Source: PALSA-612 sp963776375 (lineage in GTDB: Bacteria; Actinomycetota; Thermoleophilia; Gaiellales; Gaiellaceae). From it: DNA of 64,000 nucleotides. The notes beneath the pieces are model-generated. The model was not told where the DNA came from and made no database searches. It saw only the letters and a list, made by a program, of their open reading frames with translations. This document shows positions 1 to 8,625 of the stretch, piece by piece. A program made the translations under genes and the position numbers. The stretch spans positions 1,116,001 through 1,180,000 of the forward strand of contig CAVZMF010000002.1 in NCBI GenBank assembly GCA_963776375.1, written 5' to 3'. The stretch's first letter is position 1; each line of letters starts with the position of its first letter.

Positions 1-797
<797 letters not shown>

Positions 798-910
798 AAG
801 GACAGGGTACCGCCTCGCGTCGCCCGACCCATCTGCGCCGCGTCTCGTGGCTAGAATCACACGGCTGGCGGGACCTGGGTCAGAGCGTTTCTCGGGAAGG
901 GCGGCGAGTC

Positions 911-1735
911 ATGGCGAACGAGGTCGACGAGCCCGGTGCGGACGACGCCGTCGCGGTAGCGGAGGAGGGCCCGCCCGAGGACAAGGCCGAGAATGCGGCC
1001 GAGATCGAGGGCGCCGAAGAGGCCGAAGAGGGCGAAGAGGCAGAGGCCGCCGACCCCGACACCTCCGAGCTCTTGGAGAAGGTCGGCCGCAGCGCGAGCA
1101 CGCTCGTCCTGCGCGAGGTCCAGCTCACGACCTCGCGCCACATTCCGGAGCTGGCCCGCGCCGCGCGCGACCTCACGGCCGTCGTCGCCGTCGTGGTCGC
1201 GTTCGTCACGGCCTTCGCGCTCGCCAACGTCGCGATCGTCCAAGCGCTGTTCCCCTCGCTGCCCGGCTGGCGCGCCCCGCTCGTCCTGATGGCGATCTGG
1301 GTCGGCGTCGGGGTGCTGCTGACCGTGCTGTTGCTGGCGCGCACCGGACAGCTGACCGGTTGGCAGCACTGGTGGCGAGATTTCACCTCCGACCCGGACG
1401 AGGCGGTTCGCAGCCGCGAGGAAGCCCGGGACGACGCCGAGACCGCGCTGCGCGAGTCGCTGAAGGAGTTCGCGGCCGCGGTCGCCCGCGACGCCGGCGT
1501 CCTCGTCACGACCGCGATCGTCCCCCTGGGCGGCAACGCGGCGCCGAGGCGGGCGAGTGGGTCATCGACGCCGTCGACGACGTGACGGACGAGATCGAGG
1601 AGAAGGTTCCCGGCGGCAGCGTGATCAACAAGATGACGACACTGGCCCTCAAGCCGGGCCGCTACGCGCTGGGCGCCCTCAAGCGGGAACTCCGACTCGG
1701 ACGACCACGAGCCCGGCGACGAGCCGGCGACGTAG
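911..1735 (+). CDS. Holin-like integral membrane protein with two frame breaks
   Basis: The protein starts with an acidic, Glu/Ala-rich stretch (residues 1 to about 50), then an amphipathic 'TSRHIPELARAARDLTAV' segment, two hydrophobic helices (about residues 95-115 and 125-145) and a charged tail. This arrangement resembles the 'phage holin family' membrane proteins found in many actinobacterial chromosomes, where the role is unknown; a phage function is not implied. As sequenced the first frame stops at 1585. Coding clearly continues in the next frame from about 1545 ('EAGEWVIDAVDDV') and returns to the original frame near 1685, ending 'DEPAT' and a stop at 1733-1735. Removing these two compensating indels gives one protein of about 274 residues. 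An ATG at 911 follows 'GGAAGGGCGGCGAGTC'. It converges with the gene ending at 1754. Confidence 0.6.
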
Positions 1736-1753
1736 GCGCCCCCGCTGGGCGGC

Positions 1754-2323
1754 TCAGAGCGGCGTCACCTCGACCTCGAAGGACTGCTCCGCGAGCCGCT
1801 CGGCGCGGACCACGAACGCCTCGCCGCGGGCGGCACCCAGCGCTTCGAGCGCAGGGACGCGCTCGCGCGAGGGCAGTCCGTCGACGGTGAGCGAACGCTC
1901 GCCGTCCGCGACCGAGAGCACGATCTCGTCGCCGGCCACGTCGGGCGGGAGCTCCGCGACCTCGATCCGCCGCGCCGCAACCCCCCAACGCGAACCGCCC
2001 CTCCACACGGCCTGCGCACGGTACGGCGGCGACAGCTGCGCCTCGAGCGCCGCCGCCAGGGGGTCGAGCGCCCCGGGCTCCAGGTCGAGCGCGTCGTCCA
2101 CGACCAGCGTCCCGTTCGGCAGCGTGACGAACTCGAGCTGCCCGACGCCGAGCTGCGGCGCCTCCGCGTTGACGACCGCGTCCCACTCCCGCGGCCGGGA
2201 GACGCCGTGGATACCCACCTCGCCCCAGCGCGGGCCGGGGTCGTGCGGCGGGCGCTCGTCGACCTCCAGCCCTGCCTCGCGCGCGAGCTGAACGTGCAGA
2301 GGCTCGCGCTTGAACCAGCTCAA
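1754..2323 (-). CDS. Conserved protein of unknown function, coupled to hpf
   Basis: This 189-residue soluble protein has no signal peptide or membrane helix. The start 'MSWFKREPLHVQLAREAG' overlaps the hpf stop codon by four bases (ATGA), so it is translated with hpf. The remainder is a run of short beta-strand-like segments ('GVGQLEFVTLPNGTLVVDD', 'EVAELPPDVAGDEIVLSV') with many charged residues. I recognise no catalytic motif and no family. Its place between hpf and secA suggests a role tied to the ribosome or stationary phase, but that is only inference from position. Confidence 0.65.
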   Translation of the reverse strand: MSWFKREPLHVQLAREAGLEVDERPPHDPGPRWGEVGIHGVSRPREWDAVVNAEAPQLGVGQLEFVTLPNGTLVVDDALDLEPGALDPLAAALEAQLSPPYRAQAVWRGGSRWGVAARRIEVAELPPDVAGDEIVLSVADGERSLTVDGLPSRERVPALEALGAARGEAFVVRAERLAEQSFEVEVTPL

Positions 2324-2862
2324 GCGGGCTCGATCACCCCGTAGTTACCGTCGCGGCGGCGGTAGACGACGTTGATCTCCCCAGACTCGTCGTTGCGGAA
2401 GACGAAGAAGTCGTGTCCGATCAGCTCGAGCTGCTCGACAGCTTCCTCGGGGCTCATCCCGTTCAGCACGAACTGCTTGGTCTTGACGATCATTACTCCC
2501 TCCTGAGCGGGGCTCGGGGCATCCGCTGACGTGTGGCCGTTCCAACGCTCGTGGCGCTCGTGCTCGTGGCGCCGCTTCTGCCGGTACCGCTTCACCTGCC
2601 GTTCGAGCTTGTCGACGAGCAGGTCGATCGACGCCTTCATGTCGCCGGAGGCCTCCCGGGCCCGCAGGACCGGGCCCTTCGTGAAGATCGTCGCCTCGGC
2701 GATGTGGTTGTCCGCGATCGACGGGTTGCGCTCGACCGCCAGCTCGAGCTCGACCTGCGTCTGCTCTGCGAGCTGCGGGGTGAGCTTCCCGAGCTTGCGC
2801 TCGGCGTAGTCGTGAATCGCGTCCGAGACCTCGACGTTCTTGCCCTTCACGTGCAAACGCAT
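2320..2862 (-). CDS. hpf: Ribosome hibernation promoting factor, long form
   Basis: Long-form HPF binds the 30S decoding region and dimerises 70S ribosomes into inactive 100S particles during starvation. The 180-residue length matches the long form (about 180-200) rather than short YfiA/HPF (about 95-110). Residues 1-100 form the S30AE-type domain ('MRLHVKGKNVEVSDAIHDYA', then the Lys/Arg-rich helix 'LVDKLERQVKRYRQKRR'). A His-rich linker follows to about residue 120. The C-terminal dimerisation domain is plain: 'VKTKQFVLNGMSPEEAVEQL' and 'GHDFFVFRNDESGEINVVYR'. comF lies upstream and the unknown gene at 1754 downstream, overlapping by four bases. Confidence 0.95.
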   Translation of the reverse strand: MRLHVKGKNVEVSDAIHDYAERKLGKLTPQLAEQTQVELELAVERNPSIADNHIAEATIFTKGPVLRAREASGDMKASIDLLVDKLERQVKRYRQKRRHEHERHERWNGHTSADAPSPAQEGVMIVKTKQFVLNGMSPEEAVEQLELIGHDFFVFRNDESGEINVVYRRRDGNYGVIEPA

Positions 2863-2905
2863 GATGCGCCTCCTCGGTCAGGGTCGCAGCGTCCTGTCTC
2901 TCAAT

Positions 2906-3577
2906 CTATCTGACGACGCGGGCGAAACACACCACCTCGACGCGGCGCGCGCCCCCCTGTTTCAGGGCCAGCGCGGCGGCGTTCGCGGTCGCGCCGCTCG
3001 TGAAGACGTCGTCCACGAGGCAGACCGTCGCGGGCGCCGTGGCGGCTGCGCGGAACGCACCGCGAACGTTGCGCCGGCGCTCGACGAGGCCCAGCCCGCG
3101 CTGGCGCCGGGACGTCCCCGTGCGGGCGAGGAGCCGCTCGACCGGGAGCTCCCAGCGGCGGCCGAGCTCGCGCGCGAGCTGCTCTGCCGGGTGGTGTCCG
3201 CGGCGCAGGCGGCGGTCGCCGTCCGGCGGGACGAACGTGAGCAGCCCGGCCTCCGGACGGGGCACGGCGTCCGCGACGAGCCCCGCCGCCTCGAGCGCCA
3301 GGCGGCGCAGCCCCCGCTCCTTCCAGCCGCCGACGAGCCGCCGCACGGCCTCGTCGTACTCGACGGCCGCCCGCGCCGACGAGAACGAGAGTCGCCGCCC
3401 GGCGCACTCGCGGCAGCGCGCCACGGGCCACACCGTCGGAGCCCCGCAGCGGCCACAGAGCGGCGGGACGATCGCCGGCAGCCGGTCGCGGCACAGAGCG
3501 CAGAGCTGCGACCCGGGACGGCGGCAGGCGAGGCAGCGCTGCGGGAAGAGCAGGTCGAGCAGGACCCCGACGCTAGC
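2906..3577 (-). CDS. comF: ComF family phosphoribosyltransferase-like protein (no canonical start)
   Basis: ComF proteins have an N-terminal zinc ribbon and a C-terminal PRTase-like domain and are linked to DNA uptake in competent bacteria. The PRPP-binding loop 'VCLVDDVFTSGATANAAA' is near the C-terminus, and the 'RTGTSRRQRGLGLVERRRNV' block is typical of the family. Four CxxC knuckles ('RCLAC', 'LCALC', 'LCGRC', 'RCREC') lie at the N-terminus. The first in-frame GTG is at 3433, but it would remove three of the four knuckles, so the protein must start near 3577 ('VGVLLDLLFPQRC'). No ATG, GTG or TTG exists in that frame after the upstream stop at 3593-3595. Either a rare CTG start or a base error explains this. 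It precedes hpf on the same strand. Confidence 0.85.
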   Translation of the reverse strand, partial: ASVGVLLDLLFPQRCLACRRPGSQLCALCRDRLPAIVPPLCGRCGAPTVWPVARCRECAGRRLSFSSARAAVEYDEAVRRLVGGWKERGLRRLALEAAGLVADAVPRPEAGLLTFVPPDGDRRLRRGHHPAEQLARELGRRWELPVERLLARTGTSRRQRGLGLVERRRNVRGAFRAAATAPATVCLVDDVFTSGATANAAALALKQGGARRVEVVCFARVVR

Positions 3578-3622
3578 CGGGACTTCGTGACGTCACCGTG
3601 ACGACTCCGCGACGAATCCGCG

Positions 3623-4435
3623 TCAGCGCGGCAGCGTGACGGTCCGTGTCGTGCTGCCCTTGTTCCCGACCGGATCGGTGACGTCGACCCGCACCCTGAC
3701 GCGTCGCGTCGTCCGCCCGGGCTTGATCCGCAAGGCTATCGTCGCCTTTCCCGTCGTGGTCGTGCCGACTCGTCCCGCGAGCGACGCACTGCCCGCCGTC
3801 ACCTCGACGGCATACGCCAGTCTCGCGCCCGGAGCCTCGTTCGGCACGGTCACCGCAACGCGAAGCGTGTACGAGCCCACCGGGCGGCGCAGCTTCGTCG
3901 CGCGAGAGCCGACGCTGACGGAGGGAGCGTCCACGTCGAAGTCGACGGTGCCGGTCCAGGTCGACCGGAACGTGATCGAGAGGAAGTCACCGGGGTCGCC
4001 GCTCAGGCGCGTGCTCGCGTACCTGCCCATGCCCCGGAGAGTCGCGTACTTGCCGGTGCCCTCGACGATCCGCCATGTTCCCCCGCCTCCGTGCTCACCC
4101 GTCGCCGGCAGCAAAGCGGTGAAGCTCCCGGTTCCGTCGTCGCAGGTGAACGCGCGGAGCACGACCAGGCCGACCGGCGGTACGTCGGAGACGTCCTTCG
4201 TGTCGGCTGCCCGGCCGGTCGGGCAGAACGGCGCGGACGCCGTGAACGGCCCTTCGTGGCGGAGACCGGCGGGGAGGCTCGAGTCCGGGACGTGGGAGCC
4301 GTCGAGCGTCAGCGTGAACTGCGTGGGCGCCGCGTCCGCGCCGCCCGCAACCGCCGCGACCGCCGCTACGACAAGAGCAGCGGCTGCCGCAGACGGCGAG
4401 AGTTGCCGTCGTTTGCCTGCCCGCACGAGGGCCAA
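3623..4435 (-). CDS. Secreted beta-rich protein of unknown function
   Basis: The 270-residue product begins with a positive N-terminus and a long Ala/Val signal segment (residues 12-36, ending 'GGADAAPTQF'), so it is exported. The middle ('GTWRIVEGTGKYATLRGMGR') resembles the barrel strand pattern of small dirigent/allene-oxide-cyclase-like or DUF3224-like proteins. The C-terminal 90 residues look like an Ig-type beta-sandwich ('YTLRVAVTVPNEAPGARLAY' and 'VRVRVDVTDPVGNKGSTTRT'). Two cysteines in the mature part (in 'PFCPTG' and 'FTCDDG') could pair. No enzyme motif is visible. It is flanked by comF and the nucleotidyltransferase, with no sign of a shared transcript. Confidence 0.6.
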   Translation of the reverse strand: MALVRAGKRRQLSPSAAAAALVVAAVAAVAGGADAAPTQFTLTLDGSHVPDSSLPAGLRHEGPFTASAPFCPTGRAADTKDVSDVPPVGLVVLRAFTCDDGTGSFTALLPATGEHGGGGTWRIVEGTGKYATLRGMGRYASTRLSGDPGDFLSITFRSTWTGTVDFDVDAPSVSVGSRATKLRRPVGSYTLRVAVTVPNEAPGARLAYAVEVTAGSASLAGRVGTTTTGKATIALRIKPGRTTRRVRVRVDVTDPVGNKGSTTRTVTLPR

Positions 4436-4469
4436 TCATCCCACTTCGTGAGGGCCCACGCAACGGGCG

Positions 4470-5201
4470 TCAGCCGGCGAAATCGGCGCGCGCGGCCTCG
4501 AGCTGCTCCGGCGTGCCGATGTCGTACCACTTCCCCGGCAGCTCCCAGGCGTAGAAGGGCGTCCGGGTGTACAGCCACTCGACGAGCCGCCCCGGCTGGT
4601 CGTGGTTCTCCTGCTCGGCGAGGTACGTGTGGATGAGCGGCAGCACCGCTCGCGGGTACCAGTAGATCGCGATCCCCGCCAGCGTCGAGGTCGCCCGCTG
4701 CGGCTTCTCCTCGACGTAGGTGATCCGACCGTCGTCGTCCGTCTCGATCGTGTTCAGCTGGGGCATCAGGTCGGGATCGCCGACGTCGTAGACGGCCAGC
4801 ACGGGCTTCTCCCGGCGGCGCCCCTCGGCCACGAACCCGTCGAGGCTGCCGGTGAACAGGTTGTCGCCGGCGATCACGAGCAGGTCGTCGTCGACCTGCT
4901 CCCGGTCGAGCAGAAAGCCGATGTCGCCGATCGCACCCAGCCGGTCGTCCTCGCTCGTCGTCCCGTCGTCGATGACCGTGACGCTCCGGCCCTCGCCGCT
5001 GCCCGCCCAGCGCCCGAAGGCCGGCGCGAACTTCGCGTTCGTGACCAGGTAGACGCGGTCGAGCCCCTGGAGCGGCTCCAGGCGGTCGAGCACCCAGTCC
5101 ACCATCGGCCTGCCGCCGACCTCGAGCAGGTGCTTCGGCGTCTCCAGCGTCAACGGGTAGAGGCGCGTGGCATAGCCCGCCGCGAGGATCAGCGCCTTCA
5201 A
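4470..5201 (-). CDS. Sugar-1-phosphate nucleotidyltransferase
   Basis: This 243-residue enzyme would join a nucleoside triphosphate to a sugar-1-phosphate, giving an NDP-sugar for envelope polymers. The N-terminal signature is 'LKALILAAGYATRLYPLT' followed by 'ETPKHLLEVGGRPMVDWVL'; the usual Gly in AAGxGTR is replaced by Ala here. A metal/nucleotide-binding 'VIAGDNLF' sits near residue 112 and 'YVEEKPQ' near 155. The end 'LPGKWYDIGTPEQLEAARAD' is typical of RfbA/RmlA-like proteins. The start is TTG at 5201, which overlaps the mtnA stop (TTGA), so it is co-translated with mtnA. The exact sugar cannot be told from sequence; glucose-1-phosphate thymidylyltransferase-like is the closest class. 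Confidence 0.85.
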   Translation of the reverse strand: MKALILAAGYATRLYPLTLETPKHLLEVGGRPMVDWVLDRLEPLQGLDRVYLVTNAKFAPAFGRWAGSGEGRSVTVIDDGTTSEDDRLGAIGDIGFLLDREQVDDDLLVIAGDNLFTGSLDGFVAEGRRREKPVLAVYDVGDPDLMPQLNTIETDDDGRITYVEEKPQRATSTLAGIAIYWYPRAVLPLIHTYLAEQENHDQPGRLVEWLYTRTPFYAWELPGKWYDIGTPEQLEAARADFAG

Positions 5202-6172
5202 GACACGCTCCTGGCCGGCAGCGGCAGCGACTCCTCGTACGGCGCACGATGGACGCCGGCCTCGGTCACGATCGCCGTGACGAGCGCAGCCGGCGTCACG
5301 TCGAAGGCCGGGTTGCGCGCCGGGAAGCTCGTCGTGACCTCGTCCGCGGCACGCTCCTCGATCACGATCCCGTCGCCGGTCGGCGTGTCCGGGTCGATCG
5401 TCGAGGTCGGCGCCACGACGTAGAAGGGCAGCCCGTGATGCGCGGCCAGCACGGCCAGAGGATAGGTGCCGACCTTGTTCGCCGTGTCGCCGTTCGCGGC
5501 GATGCGGTCCGCGCCGACGAGCACGCAGTCGATCTCCCCTGCCGCCATCAGGCTTCCTGCCGCGGAGTCCACGATCACGGCGTACGGAATACCCAGCGCG
5601 CCGAGCTCCCATGCCGTGAGCCGGGCGCCTTGCAGCAGCGGGCGGGTCTCGTCGACCCAGACGTGCTCGAGCCGTCCCTGCTCGCGCGCGGCGCGGAGCG
5701 CGCCGAGGGCCGTGCCGTAGCCGCCGGTCGCGAGGCCGCCCGTGTTGCAATGCGTGAGCGCGCGCGTGCCGCGCCCGAGCAATTCGGCCGCGTGCCGCGC
5801 CATCTGCCGGCAGCGCTCGACCTCCTCGCGGTGGATTTCCCGCGCCCGCGCGGCCGGGTCGGCGGCGGCGCGCACCTCGGCGAGCGCCCAGCTCAGGTTG
5901 ACGGCGGTAGGACGGGCGGCGGCGAGCACCGCCGCGGCCTCGTTCGGGTCCTCCCCACGCTCGACGGCGAGCGCGTAGCCGTACGCCGCCGCCACGCCGA
6001 TCGCAGGCGCGCCGCGCACCGCCAGCGTGCGGATCGCCTCGGCGACCTCCGCCGCGGAACGGCACTCGAGCTCGACCTCCTCGCCCGGCAGCCGCCGCTG
6101 GTCGAGCAGGACGACGCGGTCCGGCTCGAGCCGGACGATCCGCTCTGGTGCGAGGTCGGACGATTCGTTCAT
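5198..6172 (-). CDS. mtnA: S-methyl-5-thioribose-1-phosphate isomerase
   Basis: MtnA converts 5-methylthioribose-1-phosphate to 5-methylthioribulose-1-phosphate in the methionine salvage pathway. The 324-residue length is normal for the family. Signatures: 'RGAPAIGVAAAYGYAL' near residue 54, the catalytic cysteine in 'THCNTGGLATGGYGTALG' near residue 142, 'DETRPLLQGARLTAWEL' near 175, and the catalytic aspartate in 'VGADRIAANGDTANKVGTY' near 222. The eIF2B-like homologues share the fold but lack this full set. The ATG at 6172 opens the pair mtnA-nucleotidyltransferase. No other salvage gene is adjacent; ahcY and metH lie 23-30 kb away. Confidence 0.95.
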   Translation of the reverse strand: MNESSDLAPERIVRLEPDRVVLLDQRRLPGEEVELECRSAAEVAEAIRTLAVRGAPAIGVAAAYGYALAVERGEDPNEAAAVLAAARPTAVNLSWALAEVRAAADPAARAREIHREEVERCRQMARHAAELLGRGTRALTHCNTGGLATGGYGTALGALRAAREQGRLEHVWVDETRPLLQGARLTAWELGALGIPYAVIVDSAAGSLMAAGEIDCVLVGADRIAANGDTANKVGTYPLAVLAAHHGLPFYVVAPTSTIDPDTPTGDGIVIEERAADEVTTSFPARNPAFDVTPAALVTAIVTEAGVHRAPYEESLPLPARSVS

Positions 6173-6282
6173 GGCAGACCGCAGCGTAGTTTGCGTTCGA
6201 GGCCGTCTGGGAACAGGGACTCACGTTCGAGCAGGCTCATGACCAACTCGTCACCGGCGGCGCGAGGACGGCCTGAGGCGAT

Positions 6283-6303
6283 GACACCTTCGAGCGTGGT
6301 GTC
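6283..6303. promoter_or_regulatory. Inverted repeat in the mtnA/CAP-gene divergent spacer
   Basis: The 185-base spacer between the divergent starts of mtnA (6172) and the CAP-domain gene (6358) contains the exact repeat GACACC-N9-GGTGTC. It lies about 55 bases ahead of the CAP gene start. It could be an operator, but arms of six bases are expected now and then by chance in GC-rich DNA. No clear -35/-10 pair was recognised. Confidence 0.25.
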
Positions 6304-6357
6304 TTCGGTACCCCGAATGCGCTAAAGGACTCCGCGGGCGGTGCCGAAAGGAGTGCC

Positions 6358-6912
6358 GTGGAGCGCATCCGCGCGTCCTTCGGGCTGGCCGCCATCGTCG
6401 GGGTCCTGGCGACGGCGCCGCTCGCCACGGCCACGGCCACGACGGCGCACGGCAGCCAGCGCAGGCAGGTCCTCGCACTCCCCAGCCTCAACGCGAGCAT
6501 CGTCGCGCGAGTGAACGCGATCAGGGTCGGACGAGGCCTGCAGCGCGTGACGGTCGCCCCGGGGCTCGCGGCCGCCGCCCGCCTCCACTCGCGCCAGATG
6601 GCGCAGACGGGCCGCTTCCAGCACGAATCCCCTGACGGAACGCCGTTCTGGCAGCGCGTCCAGCGCTTCTACGGCAAGGGCGGCTTCCACGACTGGACCG
6701 TCGGGGAGACGCTCGTCTGGCAGTCTCCGACGGCGACGGCGGCAAAGGTCGTCACGGCCTGGCTCGACAGCCCGCCGCACCGCGAGATCCTGTTCGACCC
6801 GCGCTGGCGCGAGGTCGGCGTCTCTGCCGTCCAGGACACGGCGGCGCCCGGGGACTTCGAGGGCCTCGAGGCGACGATCGTCACCGCCGACTTCGGCGTC
6901 CGCGACCGCTAG
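6358..6912 (+). CDS. Secreted CAP (SCP/PR-1) domain protein
   Basis: The 184-residue protein has a signal peptide (residues 1-31, hydrophobic 'FGLAAIVGVLATAPLATATA') and a single CAP domain. Family features: 'ARVNAIRVGRGLQRVTVAP' (first helix), the histidines in 'AARLHSRQMAQTGRFQHESP' and 'GETLVW' with a late 'WLDSPPHREILFDPRWREVG'. CAP proteins are extracellular, with lipid-binding or peptidase-like roles suggested in some members. The GTG at 6358 is chosen because GAAAGGAG stands five bases ahead of it. It is followed by another exported protein gene on the same strand. Confidence 0.88.
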   Translation: MERIRASFGLAAIVGVLATAPLATATATTAHGSQRRQVLALPSLNASIVARVNAIRVGRGLQRVTVAPGLAAAARLHSRQMAQTGRFQHESPDGTPFWQRVQRFYGKGGFHDWTVGETLVWQSPTATAAKVVTAWLDSPPHREILFDPRWREVGVSAVQDTAAPGDFEGLEATIVTADFGVRDR

Positions 6913-6998
6913 CAACACAGGCTCGCTCCCTCGGGCGAGTGACCTCGCGCGAGTGACCGCCTCCGGGGGATCCGTACCCCCCGTTCGAGCGCCGATGC

Positions 6999-7802
6999 AT
7001 GCCGCGAGCCATGGGACACTCACGCGCGTTCATCCTGCTCTTGGCCGCTCTCGCGCTCACGGCCGCCGCGGCCACGCCAGCCAGGCCGGCCGCGAAGGGG
7101 TGCGGCCCCCGCGGCTACTCCTACGCCGGGCTGCAGTCGCCGCGCAACGCCTTCGGCGTCGCCGGGACGCTCTCGGCCACCGTGAGCCCGCTCGTCCAGC
7201 GCGGCCACGTCGCCGGGTGGGTCGGCGTCGGCGCCCCGGGCGAGGGCCCACGGGGCACCGACGAGTGGCTCCAGGTCGGACTCAACACGATCGCCGGTAA
7301 CTCGGCCAGGCTCTACTACGAGATCGCCCGGCCCACGGGCATCAGGTACGTCGAGCTGGCCTCCGACGTGCCGCCGGGCCGCAGCTACCACGTGGCCGTG
7401 CTCGAGACGGCACGGCACGCGAACGCCTGGCGGGTGTGGGTCGACGGCCGGCCCGCGAGCCGCCCGATCTGGCTCCCGCAGAGCCACGGCAGGCTGACGC
7501 CGATGGCTCTCGCCGAGAGCTGGGACGACGGGGCGCCGGCGTGCAACCGCTACGCGTACAGCTTCGGGGCCGTGTCCCTCGCCGGCAGGCCCGGCGGCGG
7601 GTGGTCTCGGCTGCACAGGGCTGCCGCGCAGGTGCTGCAGGACCCCGGCTCGCGAGTGGTCCCCGCCCGCAACGGGTTCGTGGCCGTCACCGCTCCGCCG
7701 CCGCTACGCCCCGGCGGCACGCCGCCGTCGGTGGTGCGTGCGCGGAGCGCCACCGAAGCGCCCGCGGCGGCACCCGTTCAGCCCAGGCGTCTCGCGCCCT
7801 GA
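6999..7802 (+). CDS. Secreted protein of unknown function
   Basis: The product (267 residues from ATG 6999, or 262 from ATG 7014) has a signal peptide ('AFILLLAALALTAAAATPA') and a mature beta-rich domain. Aromatic and Gly residues alternate in 'HVAGWVGVGAPGEGPRGTDE', 'RLYYEIARPTG' and 'WRVWVDGRPASRPIWLPQS', a pattern seen in concanavalin-like sugar-binding domains, but I cannot assign a family. The last 40 residues are Pro/Ala-rich and probably unstructured. The gene converges with the LPFTG protein gene across a strong hairpin. Confidence 0.6.
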   Translation: MPRAMGHSRAFILLLAALALTAAAATPARPAAKGCGPRGYSYAGLQSPRNAFGVAGTLSATVSPLVQRGHVAGWVGVGAPGEGPRGTDEWLQVGLNTIAGNSARLYYEIARPTGIRYVELASDVPPGRSYHVAVLETARHANAWRVWVDGRPASRPIWLPQSHGRLTPMALAESWDDGAPACNRYAYSFGAVSLAGRPGGGWSRLHRAAAQVLQDPGSRVVPARNGFVAVTAPPPLRPGGTPPSVVRARSATEAPAAAPVQPRRLAP

Positions 7803-7813
7803 CCCCTCAACGT

Positions 7814-7841
7814 CGAGCGCGCCGCAGTTGCGGCGCGCTCG
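7814..7841. terminator. Bidirectional terminator hairpin
   Basis: The two arms, each 13 bases (7814-7826 and 7829-7841), are perfectly complementary and very GC-rich, with only two bases between them. The hairpin sits 12 bases after the stop of the plus-strand gene and 35 bases after the stop of the convergent gene, where a shared terminator is expected. No T-tract follows on either side, which is common in GC-rich actinobacteria. Confidence 0.75.
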
Positions 7842-7875
7842 AACGGATCCTGGACGACACCGAAGGTGCCGCGGC

Positions 7876-8523
7876 TCATTCGGGGGTGGAGCGACCCCTT
7901 CGCCGGAGAACGAGACCCACCGCGATCAGCCCTCCACCGAGGGCGACCGGGAGGAGGAGCGAGAACCCCGTGAACGGAAGGCCGCTGCCCTGGCTGCTGC
8001 CCTGGCTGCTGCCCTGGGTACCGCCGGCCGTGCCTCCTGCCGGCTGACCGGCACCGCTCGACTGTCCGCCTCCCGACGTGCCCGGCGACGACGTCACGCC
8101 GCCTGAGGAGCCTGAGGAGCCCGAGCCGGGCTTGGTAGGCGGCTTGAAGGGCGGGGGCGGCGGCGGGGGCGGAGGCGCCGGCGGCCGCGGATTCGGATGC
8201 GGAGGAACCGGGACCGGCCCGTACTGGGCATGGCTCGAGGACTCCGGCCGCTGGATCTTGTTCGTCTGGTTGATGTGCACGCCCGAGACCTGCTTCTCAG
8301 GCGTCGACGACGCGTAGATCCCTCCACCGGTCGCCCCGAGCGCGACCAGCGCGATACCGGTCAGGGCCAGGAAGCCGCCGACTCGGCGCGGATTGGCTCG
8401 CCGCGATGGTTTTTCGATCCTGCCGGCGAGCGTCGCGACGAACTCGTCCCGAGCTGCGCAACGCTGCCGAGCGAGCTCGTTCTCGATGCCCGAGCTCCCC
8501 GAATCCCCCCAGAAATCCTCCAT
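7876..8523 (-). CDS. LPxTG-type sortase-anchored surface protein
   Basis: The 215-residue protein starts at ATG 8523 behind AAGGGGAGG. A cytoplasmic N-terminus of about 45 residues precedes a membrane helix (about 48-70, 'GGFLALTGIALVALGATGGG'). Then come a Pro-rich stalk with a run of ten prolines, a Ser/Gly-rich linker with repeated 'GSSQGSSQG', and a cell-wall sorting signal: 'LPFTG', a hydrophobic helix and the positive tail 'RRRGRS'. LPFTG is a sortase variant seen in actinobacterial pili and surface proteins. The internal helix near the N-terminus is not a normal signal peptide because of the long cytoplasmic lead. No sortase gene lies in this window. Confidence 0.7.
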   Translation of the reverse strand: MEDFWGDSGSSGIENELARQRCAARDEFVATLAGRIEKPSRRANPRRVGGFLALTGIALVALGATGGGIYASSTPEKQVSGVHINQTNKIQRPESSSHAQYGPVPVPPHPNPRPPAPPPPPPPPPFKPPTKPGSGSSGSSGGVTSSPGTSGGGQSSGAGQPAGGTAGGTQGSSQGSSQGSGLPFTGFSLLLPVALGGGLIAVGLVLRRRGRSTPE

Positions 8524-8625
8524 GCCGCCTCCCCTTTGATTTCCCCTGCAATCCACCCTACGACTACTACTACCGCGGTCCTGGGCAAAACCCTTACAGC
8601 GCGACCGAACCGGTGTGGGCGCCGT

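Noticed and set aside
911..1735. Prophage remnant suggested by the holin-like gene
   Set aside because: No other phage gene is near; holin-like membrane proteins of this type are common chromosomal genes in actinobacteria.
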